64,000 nt of DNA from Xenopus tropicalis (GCF_000004195.4 NC_030677.2:177947872-178011871); one strand, 5' to 3'. Positions 44,535 through 55,715 are shown, counted from the first letter of the stretch. Made by a program: numbers and translations. The notes: a model not told the origin generated them from the letters alone.

Positions 44535-44542
44535 TGTTAGAA

Positions 44543-45418
44543 GAAGCTGAGACTCTAAATATGTAATAAGTGCTTCTCTTAAAATGACCCACACACACAA
44601 TATAAGCAACACATATACTGCAATATTGAATGAGCAGAATCTTTCATATGCAAATACTTAGGCAGGAATAGGTTTCATCCTCCAGGAAAGCACAATTTTT
44701 AAATATTATATCTGTTATACTGACCCTAAATCAGTTAACTTCCCCAGGCCTGGCTGGAATTTTAAAAGCAAATCTGAAAAGACGGGGCTTGATTTATTCA
44801 CCAGATAGGTTAGCTAAGACAAGGCATTTGGAGAAAATATAACAGATCTCTTTGGTTAACAGAAATATTTTTATCAGTGCTCACAGGCCTTTTCATTGGG
44901 CTGTCAAAGCCAACAGCAAAGGAGGATTTGGATATAATTACCTCTCATTTGCAACATCTCTACATGTATATAGTTAGAAATGTAATATTGCATGTGGGTT
45001 GCCATATAGATATGAATTAGAAGAAACACAGTAGCATTATAACTATAAAATACATACTTGTTTCAGCCTACTATGGTTGCTTGTAGTGGGTTATTAATGT
45101 ATCGTTACCATAAAACTAAGACTATAAATTGCAACATATGTCATTAAGCAGAATGACTAGCAGTCCACTTTGTTGAATTACTGCATTGTTATTATGAAGT
45201 AGGTTCACCATGTTGATCGCCATTTGTCCAATTAAAGCAGTACAATGAACATAGGAGAAAGGACAGATGCAGCTGTCTAGACACAGGAAGGTTTCAGCAT
45301 GTACTTGTGCTTAACAGGGATATTGCATTGGTCAGATTTTCTCATTTAGGCTCATTTAACTCTTCTCTTTAAAACTGGGATGCTCACTAGTACCATAGTT
45401 TCTACACTTGATGTCCCC
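44543..45418. other. arb2a intron, nothing recognised
   Basis: No supported feature. Confidence 0.4.
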
Positions 45419-45947
45419 TGACAAGGGGACTCCTCAATTTCCCTTCGCCTTCAGCCATCCCTCTGAACCCCATTGTTACATACATTAATAAAACACCAGG
45501 AGACGGAAATGGGTAAAAAGAGGCCACAGCATTTATTTACATTTTATCAAATAAATAGGACCTTGCCAGCCTCACCCCAAGGCAATATTCAAAGCCAGAA
45601 TTCCATAAGAGATCGCTACTATGCTCTGCTGTTCCTTACTGAAGACTTGAGATCAGCACTATGTCATTATATCCACCACTGAGTATTAGGCTGCCTCTAC
45701 CTACAGAGAGGATGGCCCCAAACTCTGCTACCAGCAGGAGCTGCATCTCCCACCATGAGAGAAGTTCAGCAGCCCTGCTGCCGGTCCTGAATCTGCAGTG
45801 CCTCGATGATAGGAAATCCAAGCAGGCTGTCACCTAGCACAAGCAGTAGTAGCGTCTGTATCAATCAACCCACCGTGCAGTCAAAGGAGAGAAGCTCCTT
45901 TCTCCCTCTTCTAAAATTTCCTGTGCAGTACTCTGGCAAGGTCCTAC
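45419..45947 (+). repeat. LTR-like segment B, copy 1
   Basis: 529 bp from TGACAAGGGGACTCC to GGCAAGGTCCTAC, nearly identical to 46535-47063 (one change noticed near 45505). It holds an AATAAA (in CATTAATAAAACACC), compatible with an LTR polyadenylation signal. The preceding A segment present before copy 2 is absent here. The 69-codon ORF inside is identical in both copies but has no recognised motif. Confidence 0.75.
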
Positions 45948-46308
45948 TGCTGCTGTGACAGAAACAACTTAAAATACATTAACATATATCCACTGTTTTG
46001 ATCCAGAGGAAGGCAAAAAACCCAGCCTGAAGCCTGTGCCAATTATGCCTCAAGAGGGAAAAAATTCCTTCCTGACCCCACCTGGCGATCGGAAAATTCC
46101 CTGGATCAAGGATTTGACTTTTATTTAACATAAATAATACCATGCAGACTCTCACATTCATACTGTATAGTGTTACCGAAACCACAATATAACAGTGCAT
46201 ATAGGAAAACATTCACATTCTGTTATTAACAGATAATATGAGAGCATAAAGAAGAAAATATCCTGGCATTTTACAAAATATGCAAAAAAGAGGGGAGGGT
46301 GGGTGGGA
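45948..46308 (+). mobile_element. possible internal remnant and polypurine tract
   Basis: Contains TTTGATCCAGAGGAAGGC and GAGGGAAAAAATTCCTTCCT, phrases I remember from frog retroelement-like sequences. It ends in AAAAAAGAGGGGAGGGTGGG just before the TG that starts segment A, as a polypurine tract stands before a 3' LTR. Confidence 0.4.
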
Positions 46309-46534
46309 TGTTTCTACCTGTTCAGAAGATAGGAAGTGAACTCCTTCTTTTGTGACATCATATCCCTATCCTTCTCCACCCCCAGCCCAGCTTTCCCCCT
46401 CAACATACTGCTTCTCACCCAATCACAGCTGCATCTGATTTTTCAATCTTTAAACATAAACCAGTGTAATCTGGCTGCTGGTCATTCGGATCCCTTGTCA
46501 TGCAGCCCCTGCGTTTATAGCTTCAGGGCTTCCT
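46309..46534 (+). repeat. LTR-like segment A, copy 1
   Basis: 226 bp from TGTTTCTACCTGTTCAGAAG to GGGCTTCCT, repeated at 50674-50899 with no difference that I noticed. It contains CCCAATCACAG, a CCAAT-type promoter word. Segment A directly followed by B (46309-47063, 755 bp) could be one complete LTR. Confidence 0.7.
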
Positions 46535-47063
46535 TGACAAGGGGACTCCTCAATTTCCCTTCGCCTTCAGCCATCCCTCTGAACCCCATTGTTACATACA
46601 TTAATAAAACACCAGGAGACAGAAATGGGTAAAAAGAGGCCACAGCATTTATTTACATTTTATCAAATAAATAGGACCTTGCCAGCCTCACCCCAAGGCA
46701 ATATTCAAAGCCAGAATTCCATAAGAGATCGCTACTATGCTCTGCTGTTCCTTACTGAAGACTTGAGATCAGCACTATGTCATTATATCCACCACTGAGT
46801 ATTAGGCTGCCTCTACCTACAGAGAGGATGGCCCCAAACTCTGCTACCAGCAGGAGCTGCATCTCCCACCATGAGAGAAGTTCAGCAGCCCTGCTGCCGG
46901 TCCTGAATCTGCAGTGCCTCGATGATAGGAAATCCAAGCAGGCTGTCACCTAGCACAAGCAGTAGTAGCGTCTGTATCAATCAACCCACCGTGCAGTCAA
47001 AGGAGAGAAGCTCCTTTCTCCCTCTTCTAAAATTTCCTGTGCAGTACTCTGGCAAGGTCCTAC
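46535..47063 (+). repeat. LTR-like segment B, copy 2
   Basis: Near-identical to 45419-45947 and joined to segment A on its left. Homology with copy 1 stops at TCCTAC; then this copy continues CGCCACAACGAG and copy 1 continues TGCTGCTGTGAC. Confidence 0.75.
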
Positions 47064-47218
47064 CGCCACAACGAGCCCAACTGAAAACCTTCAGTTGGGT
47101 TCGTCCCCACCATAAATTTTTAACTATGTTATAAAACATTTCTTTTTGTATCACACATACTGTACCACAGGATAGAATAAAATTGGCCATTAGCTCTATG
47201 GTATAAATACAAATAATT

Positions 47219-47236
47219 TTTTTTTTTTTTTTTTAA
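47219..47236. repeat. poly-T tract
   Basis: An uninterrupted T run of about 18 bases. Confidence 0.9.
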
Positions 47237-47619
47237 AATATCATATGTATGCAAAACATAAATAAATACTTTCCTTTACTGAAATACCTTTAAATCCATG
47301 ACCATGTGCAATTACCAACATGGCCAGTTATGGATGTATATTTTTTGGACACGTTACAGCAAGGCAAAACTTCCCACTAGGATGCCTGGCATATCAGCCC
47401 AAATAGTTCTCAACTAGAGGATTTGATGAGCACAAAAAACAAAAACCACTGGAGCATTCTATTGGCCAAGAGACTAAACATTTGTAGCATTATTTTGCTG
47501 CAAATTACCATGTATTCTGCCCATGTGGTAGACTAGGATGCAAACACGGCTTTTCAAAGGCAATCTGATTCCATCCTGGATACCAAACTTGCACTTCTAT
47601 TAATAACAATGGAGCACAA
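47237..47619. other. intronic sequence, nothing recognised
   Basis: Sequence between the LTR-like repeats and the minisatellite; no supported feature. Confidence 0.35.
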
Positions 47620-48390
47620 GTCAACCAACCACTTACCATGCCCTCCAGCTGTACACGCCTAGCTCAGAGGGTAAGATCAACCAACCACTTACCAAGCTGC
47701 TCCATAGCTGCCTGTCCTCTCTGTGGAGACCTCCCTCCGGCTGTACTTGCCTCGCTCAGAGGGTAAGGTCATCCAACCACTTTGCCATACTGGTCCGGTA
47801 GCTGCCCATCCATACTGTGAAGACCCAGCTCAGAGACCCCAGCTCTGAGGGTAAGGCCAACCACCACTCCACCATGCTGCTTCCATAGCAGCCCTTCCAC
47901 ACATGTGGAGACCCAGGTCAGAGACCCCAGCTCTGAGGTTAAGGCCAACCACCACTCCACCATGCTGCTTCCATAGCAGCCCTTCCACACATGTGGAGAC
48001 CCAGGTCAGAGACCCCAGCTCTGAGGGTAAGGCCAACCAACCACTCCACCATGCTGCTTCCGTAGCAGCCCTTCCACGTTGTGGATGCCCAGCTTCGAGG
48101 AAAAGGTCAAACTGCTCCTGTTGCTGCTCCCGTACACTTGCTGTTCCTGTACACACTACCGCAGCTCTGAGGGTAAGGCCAACCAACCACTCCACCATGC
48201 TGCTTCCGTAGCAGCCCTTCCACGTTGTAAATGCCCAGCTTTGAGGGTAAGGCCAAACTGCTCCTGTCGCTGCTCCCGTACAGACTACTGTGCTTTTTGC
48301 CACAGCCCATCCCTTTGTGCAGAGACCTCCATCCAACCTTGCAAGCCTAGCTCATAAGGGCCCAGCTCAGGGAAAAAGGCCAACCAACCA
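47620..48390. repeat. degenerate minisatellite (CCAACCACT / CAGCTC units)
   Basis: Units of about 88 bp carrying CCACTCCACCATGCTGCTTC, CATAGCAGCCCTTCCACA and CCAGCTCTGAGGGTAAGGCC repeat at about 47860, 47948 and 48036, with more diverged and longer units on either side. The ORFs of up to 168 codons on the minus strand and 102 on the plus strand are shadows of the repeat. Confidence 0.88.
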
Positions 48391-49182
48391 CTTTTTCTTA
48401 GGCTTTGATATTATTGTCACTGTAGTGACAACTAGCCACAGAAAGAAAGAAATAATAACCTTGTCGAGAATGGGGGCTATTAGTTTCTTGCCTGCTTGTA
48501 TGCCCTCCCCCCCAGGTGATCAAATCATATACTGACAGTGGGGAACTGCTTTCTGCCCAGAAAATTTAAAAATAAGTTCTATGAATTAAAGGCTAGCATT
48601 GTGCCAGGGAGCTATGTGATCAGCTTAAATATACATATATATACATACATATATATATACACATATAAGCTACAGTAAGCAGGCCTCTATCATATAATCT
48701 TGGGGTTGCTAATTCTATATAATTGCACAGATATGGTGAAATTGTATCTACCCCCCAATTGCAAGCTGAGTGCCCTGAAACTGCAAGCGACATTGTGCTA
48801 AGCGTATGGTATTTTCACAGGCGCTGTGGCTTTCTTATACAAACCTTTTTTCAGAGGGAATGCTTGCCAGTAATAAACCACCATCCGCCTTCATGGACTA
48901 CCTGGCATGCCAGCCACCCAACCGTTAGGGGTTGGGTGGGCAAGTGTAACCAGGCAGCCAATTGTCAACACTCCTGTGGGACCCAAGCCCATCAAGCACC
49001 TGCCTCGCTAACAGTCGGCTGCATCCCAGCTAAGCTACAATAGGCAGGCTCTGTTTTTTATACTTACCCATCAGTATCTGGACTCCTACTAGTTGTACTA
49101 ATAGAGGATTATACTATATTTAGGTTCTGTCTGCAGTAGCAGCGGATTGTCCTCTGAGCATGACCTGAAATCTGTGACTCAA
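48391..49182. other. intronic or retroelement-derived sequence, unrecognised
   Basis: Contains a (TA)(CA) microsatellite at 48630-48667 and a 106-codon ORF (48723-49043) without recognised motif. Confidence 0.35.
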
Positions 49183-49615
49183 TAAATTAGAGGTAAGGAT
49201 CCTACTAAAGGCTGCTAAATCGAGAACTATATCTATAGAAATACCATGCAATGTACAGACTTCTTAAACCAAAGCCTGGGAAAATTACTATATTCAGGCT
49301 TTGCCCTATTCCTGACTAAGCTCCTCTCTGTAAACTCAAACTACTGCTCTCTGTGTACTTTGATGAGTTGCAGTAGCAGCAGCTCAGTGTCACAGCCTGG
49401 ATTTCTATATTTAATAGAGAGGATGCCTTTTTGGACTCAGGCTGACTCCCCTGCTGCCCAAGTGACTACAGTGCAATTAACTGCTGTAGCAACAACAAGG
49501 AAACGACTATTGAGCAGCCTGCCCAAATAGTTCTACCCCCAATGCTAGTAGTATAATGAGGAGTAAATTTGTATATACTTCAACTAATAACATTATGTAA
49601 AAGAGAGAGGTCTGT
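49183..49615 (+). repeat. diverged direct duplication, unit D1
   Basis: Matches 49862-50660 in order: TATCTATAGAA, TTCAGGCTTTGCC, GAGTTGCAGTAGC, GTCACAGCCTGGATT, TTTAATAGAGAGG, GCCCAAATAGTTCTACCCCC. It has only one precursor of the ACTCCAACTACAGCTCTCTG unit that is expanded in D2. Confidence 0.8.
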
Positions 49616-49670
49616 ACATGGTCCATGATACACTCACAGGGGCAATTGTACTGTAATCCCCTCCTCCCTC

Positions 49671-49708
49671 ACTCTCTCTCTATATATATATATATGTGTG
49701 TGTGTGTG
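49671..49708. repeat. compound (CT)(TA)(TG) microsatellite
   Basis: Three adjoining dinucleotide tracts: CTCTCTCTC, then TATATATATATATA, then TGTGTGTGTGTGTG. Confidence 0.95.
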
Positions 49709-49861
49709 CCGAAACACAGTAGAACTACTTCTGCCCTAGGTACACAGCCTGAGTGTAGCCTCTACAGGAATGTTGTCCAAATAACTAGATGGCTATCTGG
49801 CAGGTTCTGCATGGGTTAATAATATATAGATAGATGACATCCGCAACTGGATAAGGCCCAG

Positions 49862-50660
49862 TAAATTTAGAGGTAAAACTCTGACAGCAGGCTGCTGAAT
49901 CAAATGATTATATCTATAGAACTACTGTATAATACGTAGTGTTAGTAAAACAAAGCCCAGGAAAGTTACTGAATTCAGGCTTTGCCTTATTACCAACTGA
50001 GCCCCACCTCCAACTACAGCTCTCTCTGTATACTCCAACTGTAGCTCTCTGTATACTCCAACTACAGCTCTCTCTGTATACTCCAACTGTAGCTCTCTGT
50101 ATACTCCAACTACAGCTCTCTCTGTATACTCCAACTGTAGCTCTCTGTATACTCCAACTACAGCTCTGTATACTCCAACTACAGCTCTCTGTATACTCCA
50201 AATATAGCTCTCTGTATACTCCAACTACAGCTCTCTGTATACTCCAACTACAGCTCTCTGTATACTCCAACTATAGCTCTCTCTGTATACTCCAACTATA
50301 GCTCTCTCTGTATAATCCAACTACAGCTCTCTGTATACTCCAACTATAGCTCTCTCTGTATACTCCAACTACAGCTCTCTGTATACTCCAACTATAACTC
50401 TCTGTATACTGTAATGAGTTGCAGTAGCTGCAGCTCAATGTCACAGCCTGGATTCCTATTTAATAGAGAGGGTACATTTTTGGGCCCAGGCTGACTTCCA
50501 TGCTGCCTGAGTGGCTACAGTGAGATTAACTGCTGTAAAGCTGCAAACAAACAGCAAGAGCCTAACAAACAGCTGCCCAAATAGTTCTACCCCCAAAGCC
50601 AGCAGTATAGTGAGGAGTTAGTGTGTATATACTGCAGCTAATAACAATATATTACAGAGA
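49862..50660 (+). repeat. diverged direct duplication, unit D2
   Basis: Second copy of the 49183-49615 unit, lengthened by a minisatellite of about 400 bp in its middle. Confidence 0.8.
50008..50412 (+). repeat. 23/25-bp minisatellite with higher-order period
   Basis: About 17 units of the type TCTCTGTATACTCCAACTACAGC. At 50030-50165 units of 25 bp (ending ACTGTAGC) and 23 bp (ending ACTACAGC) alternate, giving a 48-bp higher-order period for about three rounds. Further right, simple units with TATAGC or TACAGC endings follow. The repeat-shaped ORFs (WSIQR- and YTPT-like) are not genes. Confidence 0.93.
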
Positions 50661-50673
50661 GAGCTCTGCCTCA

Positions 50674-50899
50674 TGTTTCTACCTGTTCAGAAGATAGGAA
50701 GTGAACTCCTTCTTTTGTGACATCATATCCCTATCCTTCTCCACCCCCAGCCCAGCTTTCCCCCTCAACATACTGCTTCTCACCCAATCACAGCTGCATC
50801 TGATTTTTCAATCTTTAAACATAAACCAGTGTAATCTGGCTGCTGGTCATTCGGATCCCTTGTCATGCAGCCCCTGCGTTTATAGCTTCAGGGCTTCCT
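50674..50899 (+). repeat. LTR-like segment A, copy 2
   Basis: Same 226 bp as 46309-46534, up to GGGCTTCCT. It is followed by TTCTGGTTTGTGAGGG and a T run instead of segment B. Confidence 0.75.
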
Positions 50900-50900
50900 T

Positions 50901-51663
50901 TCTGGTTTGTGAGGGTTTTTTTTTTTTAGCTTTTACATCCACATTGATATGTGTTCATTCTCTTATGCAGTATGTTGTTTAGAACAATAAGATTTTGAAT
51001 TATCCATAACCTGGTAAACCCATAACTGCCAACTAAATCTGGGCAGAGAGCATTTGTTGTGGTGATCAGAATTCCAGGTGCAATGTTATATTTAACAGTT
51101 GTTAGATATATAAGTCCAGGACTTAGACATACCACACATCATTTGATCAGAAGAGACTGTCACAGCGGGGATACAGCATAAATGTTAAAGGCTGGGGACC
51201 CAGTTGAAACATTAGTCTTTTCTTAATAAATTACAAGCAGAATTCATAGGTCCTTTGAATGTGCTGTCCTTCTGGATTTACTGTATCTACTTTGTTATGC
51301 TATTAACTGCACCTAATTGAAGATAGATATAAATTATATTTATATATGTGTGTAATATATATTTTAAAAAATAAACATCTAATTGTTTTCTATGAGTTAC
51401 AACTTCTCAGCAAACTTAAAGCCTTTTATTACATATGGGGGCTAATGTTATGAAAACACAAGAACCTGCATAGCTGAAACTTGAGGCAAGGTTCAGCCTT
51501 TACAATGCATTTATGCCTGGTTCCTTGGCAAGAACAACTGTCTCTCAGTGTTAAAACTTGATGTTTTACCTGCTCTGTGCCACACATTTTAGATTTGCTT
51601 AGAAGACCAAAAAGCTGGCAAACAATGAGAGCATGTGTTATTATACAAACACGTTCCCTGTGT
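50901..51663. other. arb2a intron, mostly unrecognised
   Basis: The stretch 51370-51440 (ACATCTAATTGTTTTCTATG ... CTTTTATTACATA) shares phrases with 55805-55885, possibly a worn dispersed repeat. Nothing else supported. Confidence 0.35.
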
Positions 51664-51930
51664 CACACAATGTCGGACTGGGACCCCAGGGGCCCACCAG
51701 AAAACCTAACACCATTGGCCCACTTTCCAAACTATTTTTCCTTCTTTGCTCACCCAACTTTTTTATTTTCCTAGTCTCTTTTATTTACATGCTATCATCT
51801 ATTCTTGCATCTATTTCTACTCTTTGTTCCCATTCAGAAATAGGGAATGACCATGAAACAGGCCAAATGGTCAGGAGCAGGAGGGCCCACCAGGAGTTTT
51901 CCTGGTATCCTGGTGGGCCAGAGCAACACT
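51664..51930. mobile_element. MITE with TGTCGGACTGGG end
   Basis: The left end AATGTCGGACTGGGACCCCA, GGGGCCCACCAG and the right part GGAGGGCCCACCAGGAGTTT, CTGGTGGGCCAGAGCAACAC are inverse-related. This resembles a hAT-like MITE widespread in frogs and fish (from memory); no duplication of target sequence was identified. The piece at 25570-25620 has a similar GGGCCCACCAG start. Confidence 0.5.
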
Positions 51931-53419
51931 GGTGCTACATGTATATACTGTCGCTATATACTTAATTCCTTCAGATCCTTCTGCTATGCATTTTCCTCCC
52001 CAACATTGCTGCCTATATAATCATAGTTTAAAAATTATTTTGAAAGATATTTTTGCTGTTGTACGAAGGATAAGGGGGCGTTGGGTTCAATAGGGCACAG
52101 TGCAGTCAAGTTTGGAATTATTCTTCTTTGTTAATGGCTATTTATTGATTTATTTATTTCTGGTATAAATTTCATTTGCACATCAATTCTATTTAGTAGA
52201 TTTCCTACAGGCATATGGTGGCTAGGTTACTATCTATCGTAATGATCCCTTATTTATAAATGACTATTCCATGGCGTTTTGGCACACAGCGCAGTACAAT
52301 CTATGAGATAAACCTTAATCTTGAGTTAAAAATTAGAACAGAAATGTTCTGTTCTAATTTCTAAAATATTAGAAATGATGATTGTAGCACAACTGCAGCT
52401 GTAGGGTGGATCAAAGTCAGCAGCATGGTCATCTCATCTGCTGCACTGGTATATTTGTGATTTTTGAATACAAGTGATGAGAGGCTGCAAAACTTTTCCC
52501 CCAAGTATATCATCCAGAATTACCAACAGTATAGGTGTTTGCAAGTCAGTTACTAACACAACTAATTTGTCCATAAGAGTCCATATTGTTACTGATTGTT
52601 ATTTAGAAACCCTGTGTGAGGTCTACAATGGCCTCTCAGGAACAAGGAAACTCCTGCCAGCACCGGTCTTCACCAATACCCTTTTATGGCCCCAGAAGTT
52701 TCTATGACATGAGCGCATACTATGGAGATTGACCAGAGAAGACAAAGTACAGATAAGTAACAGGCAACGTCACGGTCAGACATATATTAGAAGTAAGGAC
52801 ATATATTAGAAGTAAGGTCATGGTTCAGATGAAGGACAATCTAAATAAGGCTTGTGCAAAAGGCTGAAAAACCAGCAGCTTTAAACCAGTTAAGATAGCT
52901 AGATTTAAATGAAGAAGGGTGGCAAAGGGTCTGTTCATTTATAAGCAAAATAATAGCAACAAAATGCACACTGGGTCAAGAGGGGGCACCAAGTGACAAT
53001 GTCAGCAAGTGTATGTACAATTGTCAGCAAGTGTATGTACAATTGCAACCTTTGCTGTGCACACACATACATTTGCCAATTTAGCTGTGTTGAGAGTACC
53101 CTCAGACAGTCTTTTTATCATTGGAGAAAAGCCGTGTTCTAGACTAAGTCCTCTTCCTTGGTCATTTCTTTCTATAACCTTTGATGTGATGTGAGTATTG
53201 CTCCAGATCAGGACTGCCCATGTGTAGACTGCAGACTTTTTTGTTAATTATAATCTGGCCTAAGAAGCATGATGTATATTGTGCCGCTACATGAAGAAGT
53301 TGGATGACAGTGCTTTAAACTATTTAAATGTATTTGAGTTATTTGACAAATGTGTTTATGTTTTTTTCAGGGCAAACAAAGGGATTATGTTGTTTATGTT
53401 GTTTAGCTGAAAGACATCT
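51931..53419. other. arb2a intron, nothing recognised
   Basis: Contains a perfect 12-bp hairpin at 52330-52360 and two small tandem duplications (ACATATATTAGAAGTAAGG units near 52778-52820; TGTCAGCAAGTGTATGTACA units near 53001-53044). No exon. Confidence 0.4.
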
Positions 53420-53705
53420 TTACAGGAAAGGGAACCCAGAAAGCTCCAAGTTACAGGAAGTCCACCCCCCAGAGATTCCATTTTTATTAAATAATTTACA
53501 TTTTCAAAAATGATTTCCTTTTCTCTGTAATAATAAAACAGTACCTTGTACTTGATCTCAACTAAAATATAATTAATCCTTATTGGAGGCAAACAATCCT
53601 ATTGGGTTTATGCTTATGATTTTTTAATAGCAGACTTACATTATGGAAATATCCTTATTGGAAAAGTGCCAGGTCCCAAGCATTTTGGATACCAGGTCCA
53701 ATAAT
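53420..53705. mobile_element. palindromic Xenopus MITE copy
   Basis: CAGAAAGCTCCAAGTTACAG, TACCTTGTACTTGATCTCAA, CTAAAATATAATTAATCCTT and CCAAGCATTTTGGATACCAG occur in the family order seen at 16148-16535. Confidence 0.7.
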
Positions 53706-53962
53706 TGTAATAAGGTTAGGTTTACCCTTGTTGTTTTTACCAATCTTTAGATGGGGTATATCGATAGACATTTATAATGGAAAACACTAGAGACTTAGCT
53801 TCCCAATATTATGAAACTAAACCCTTCTCCATCTACATATGACTGACCACGTGGGATAGAAGATCATGCTGAAAGGCCTAGAAAACCATATGCCAAAGGA
53901 CATATCTTACATTCTCTGTCTTTTATCTTCTGTACCTCTATAAGTAATTCTACCTGGAACTG

Positions 53963-54461
53963 TTAAAGGGAAACTATACCTCCACACAATGTATATAAAA
54001 ATATATTGTATAAACAAGCTCATACGTAAAACCCTGCTATAAACCATTTTCATAAAAATATGCTTTTTTTTAGTAGTATGTGCTATTGGGTTCTCCTAAA
54101 TAGAAAATCACCATTTTAAAAATTAAGGGCCATCTCCTGGGATCAAAGAATTCACAGTGCACACAAACAAGCCAAGGCACACATACATGCTAGGCCACAT
54201 TAGCCAATAAATGGACAGTGTTCTGTCTTTTGATACCATACTACTTCCTGTTACAGTTAGAGCTGCATTATTTCCTGTCAGCTGATCTCTGAGGGAGCAC
54301 ACAGCCCATCACTAAATGGTGGCTCAAGGGAAAGGATGTAAAAGGCCAATATTTACTGGTATATATATTCCAGTGTGGCAAGCTTTTTTAATAGATCTCT
54401 TAACATAATATAAACTATCTCTTGGTTAAGTATTCATTCTGAGGGTATAGTTTTCCTTTAA
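53963..54461. mobile_element. T2-type MITE with TTAA ends
   Basis: Starts TTAAAGGGAAACTATACC and ends GGTATAGTTTTCCTTTAA: inverse ends and a TTAA target on both sides, the diagnostic form of Xenopus T2-type MITEs (family name from memory). 499 bp, non-coding. A worn relative lies at 9765-10170. Confidence 0.9.
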
Positions 54462-54710
54462 TTTGGTCCAAACCCCCCTCCCCCTTATTACAGTACATTC
54501 ATTAAACATGTTCAGTGGTCTTGAAAGTATACACACATAATACTGTTTACTGTTTTTGTGTTGAAACTAAAAATTGTCACTAGGTACACTTCCACAGTTC
54601 AATGTTTTGTAGCTATTTCAGTGGAAGAAGCTCTGGATAATCTTTTTCAGGTCAGATGAATACTATGCATCATTACTTTAATGAAACCTGGTATACTTTC
54701 TAGTAGCCTA
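54462..54710. other. intronic sequence, nothing recognised
   Basis: No supported feature. Confidence 0.4.
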
Positions 54711-54718
54711 TAACTGGA

Positions 54719-55217
54719 TAGAGATGTAGCGAACTGTTCGCTGGCGAACTAATTCGCGCGAACATCGGGTGTTCGCGTTCGCGCAAATTCGCGGACTTTT
54801 GCCGATGTTCGCCACTTTGGGTTCGCCGCGTTTTTTTTTGGCGCCGCGTTTTTTTGCCTTGGTTTTTCCGCCGCGTTTTTTCGCTTCGTTTTATCGCCTA
54901 TGCATATACATAGTAATAGCTTGCGGGGTTTTTTTTGGCGTTATTTTTTGGTGGTTTTTTTTTGGCGTTTTTTTTTGGCGTTTTTTTTACAAGTATTTTT
55001 CAGAGAAGTTTTTGCCCTTGATCCCCCTCCTGCATGCCACTGTCCAGGTCGTGGCACCCTTTAAACAACTTTAAAATCAGTTTTCTGGCCAGAAATGGCT
55101 TTTCTAGGTTTTAAAGTTCGCCTTCCCATTGAAGTCTATGGGGTTCGCAAAGTTCGCGAATATTCGCGAGTTTTGGCGAAAGTCCGCGAACGGGTTCGCG
55201 GGTTCGCTACATCCCTA
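54719..55217. mobile_element. 499-bp CpG-rich hAT MITE with 8-bp target duplication
   Basis: Flanked by TAACTGGA at 54711-54718 and 55218-55225. Ends TAGAGATGTAGCGAAC and GTTCGCTACATCCCTA are inverse copies with one mismatch. Both arms are packed with TTCGCG/CGCGAA words; the middle has GGCG(T)n repeats and CCATTGAAGTCTATGGGGTT. No ORF of interest: the 101-codon ORF at 54769 is low-complexity shadow. Confidence 0.92.
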
Positions 55218-55423
55218 TAACTGGACTGTGTGCATTGTAGCTCCAAAACAGCAGAAAACTACAGGTTGTACCTCTGATGTTAATTCTAAAATTATTGCTG
55301 AATGAAAAAATACATTTGTGCTATAAAAAATGATGGATGTTGCTAGGCTTCTGGGTAAATGCCCTTTATATATTTCCATTCTCTTTCTTAAGGCATGGGT
55401 TTGTTAGCTGATAGAAGTCTATA

Positions 55424-55715
55424 CAGGCATGAGAAACCAGAAAGCTCCATATTATGGGAAGGCCATCTCCCATAGATTCTAATTTAGGCAGATAATCATA
55501 ATTTTTAAAATAGTAATAATAAAGCAGTACCTTGATGTTATCTAAGCTGTGTGATGGTGTGTTGGTGGCAAAACTTCTATTGGGTTTATATGATGTAGTT
55601 TTACATTATCTTAGCAGACTTAAGGCATGGTGGTCGAAATTTCAGAAAGAATACTTATCCAGAGAACTCCAGATCCCAAACATTCTGGATAATAGATCTT
55701 ACACCTTTACTGGAC
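55424..55715. mobile_element. palindromic Xenopus MITE copy
   Basis: CAGAAAGCTCCATATTATGG, GGCCATCTCCCATAGATTCT, GCAGTACCTTGATG and AACATTCTGGATAATAGATC follow the family order seen at 16148-16535. Confidence 0.7.

Noticed and set aside
47830..48336. 168-codon minus-strand ORF
   Set aside because: Lies wholly in a minisatellite; the peptide repeats follow the DNA repeat.
49914..50301. ORFs with WSIQR or LYTPTVALC repeats, looking like repeat proteins
   Set aside because: Direct translations of the 23/25-bp minisatellite.
52330..52360. Perfect 12-bp hairpin AAATTAGAACAG/CTGTTCTAATTT containing AGAACA...TGTTCT, like a glucocorticoid response element
   Set aside because: The half-sites AGAACA and TGTTCT are separated by four bases instead of the required three, and a lone 12-bp hairpin is expected by chance in 64 kb of AT-rich DNA.
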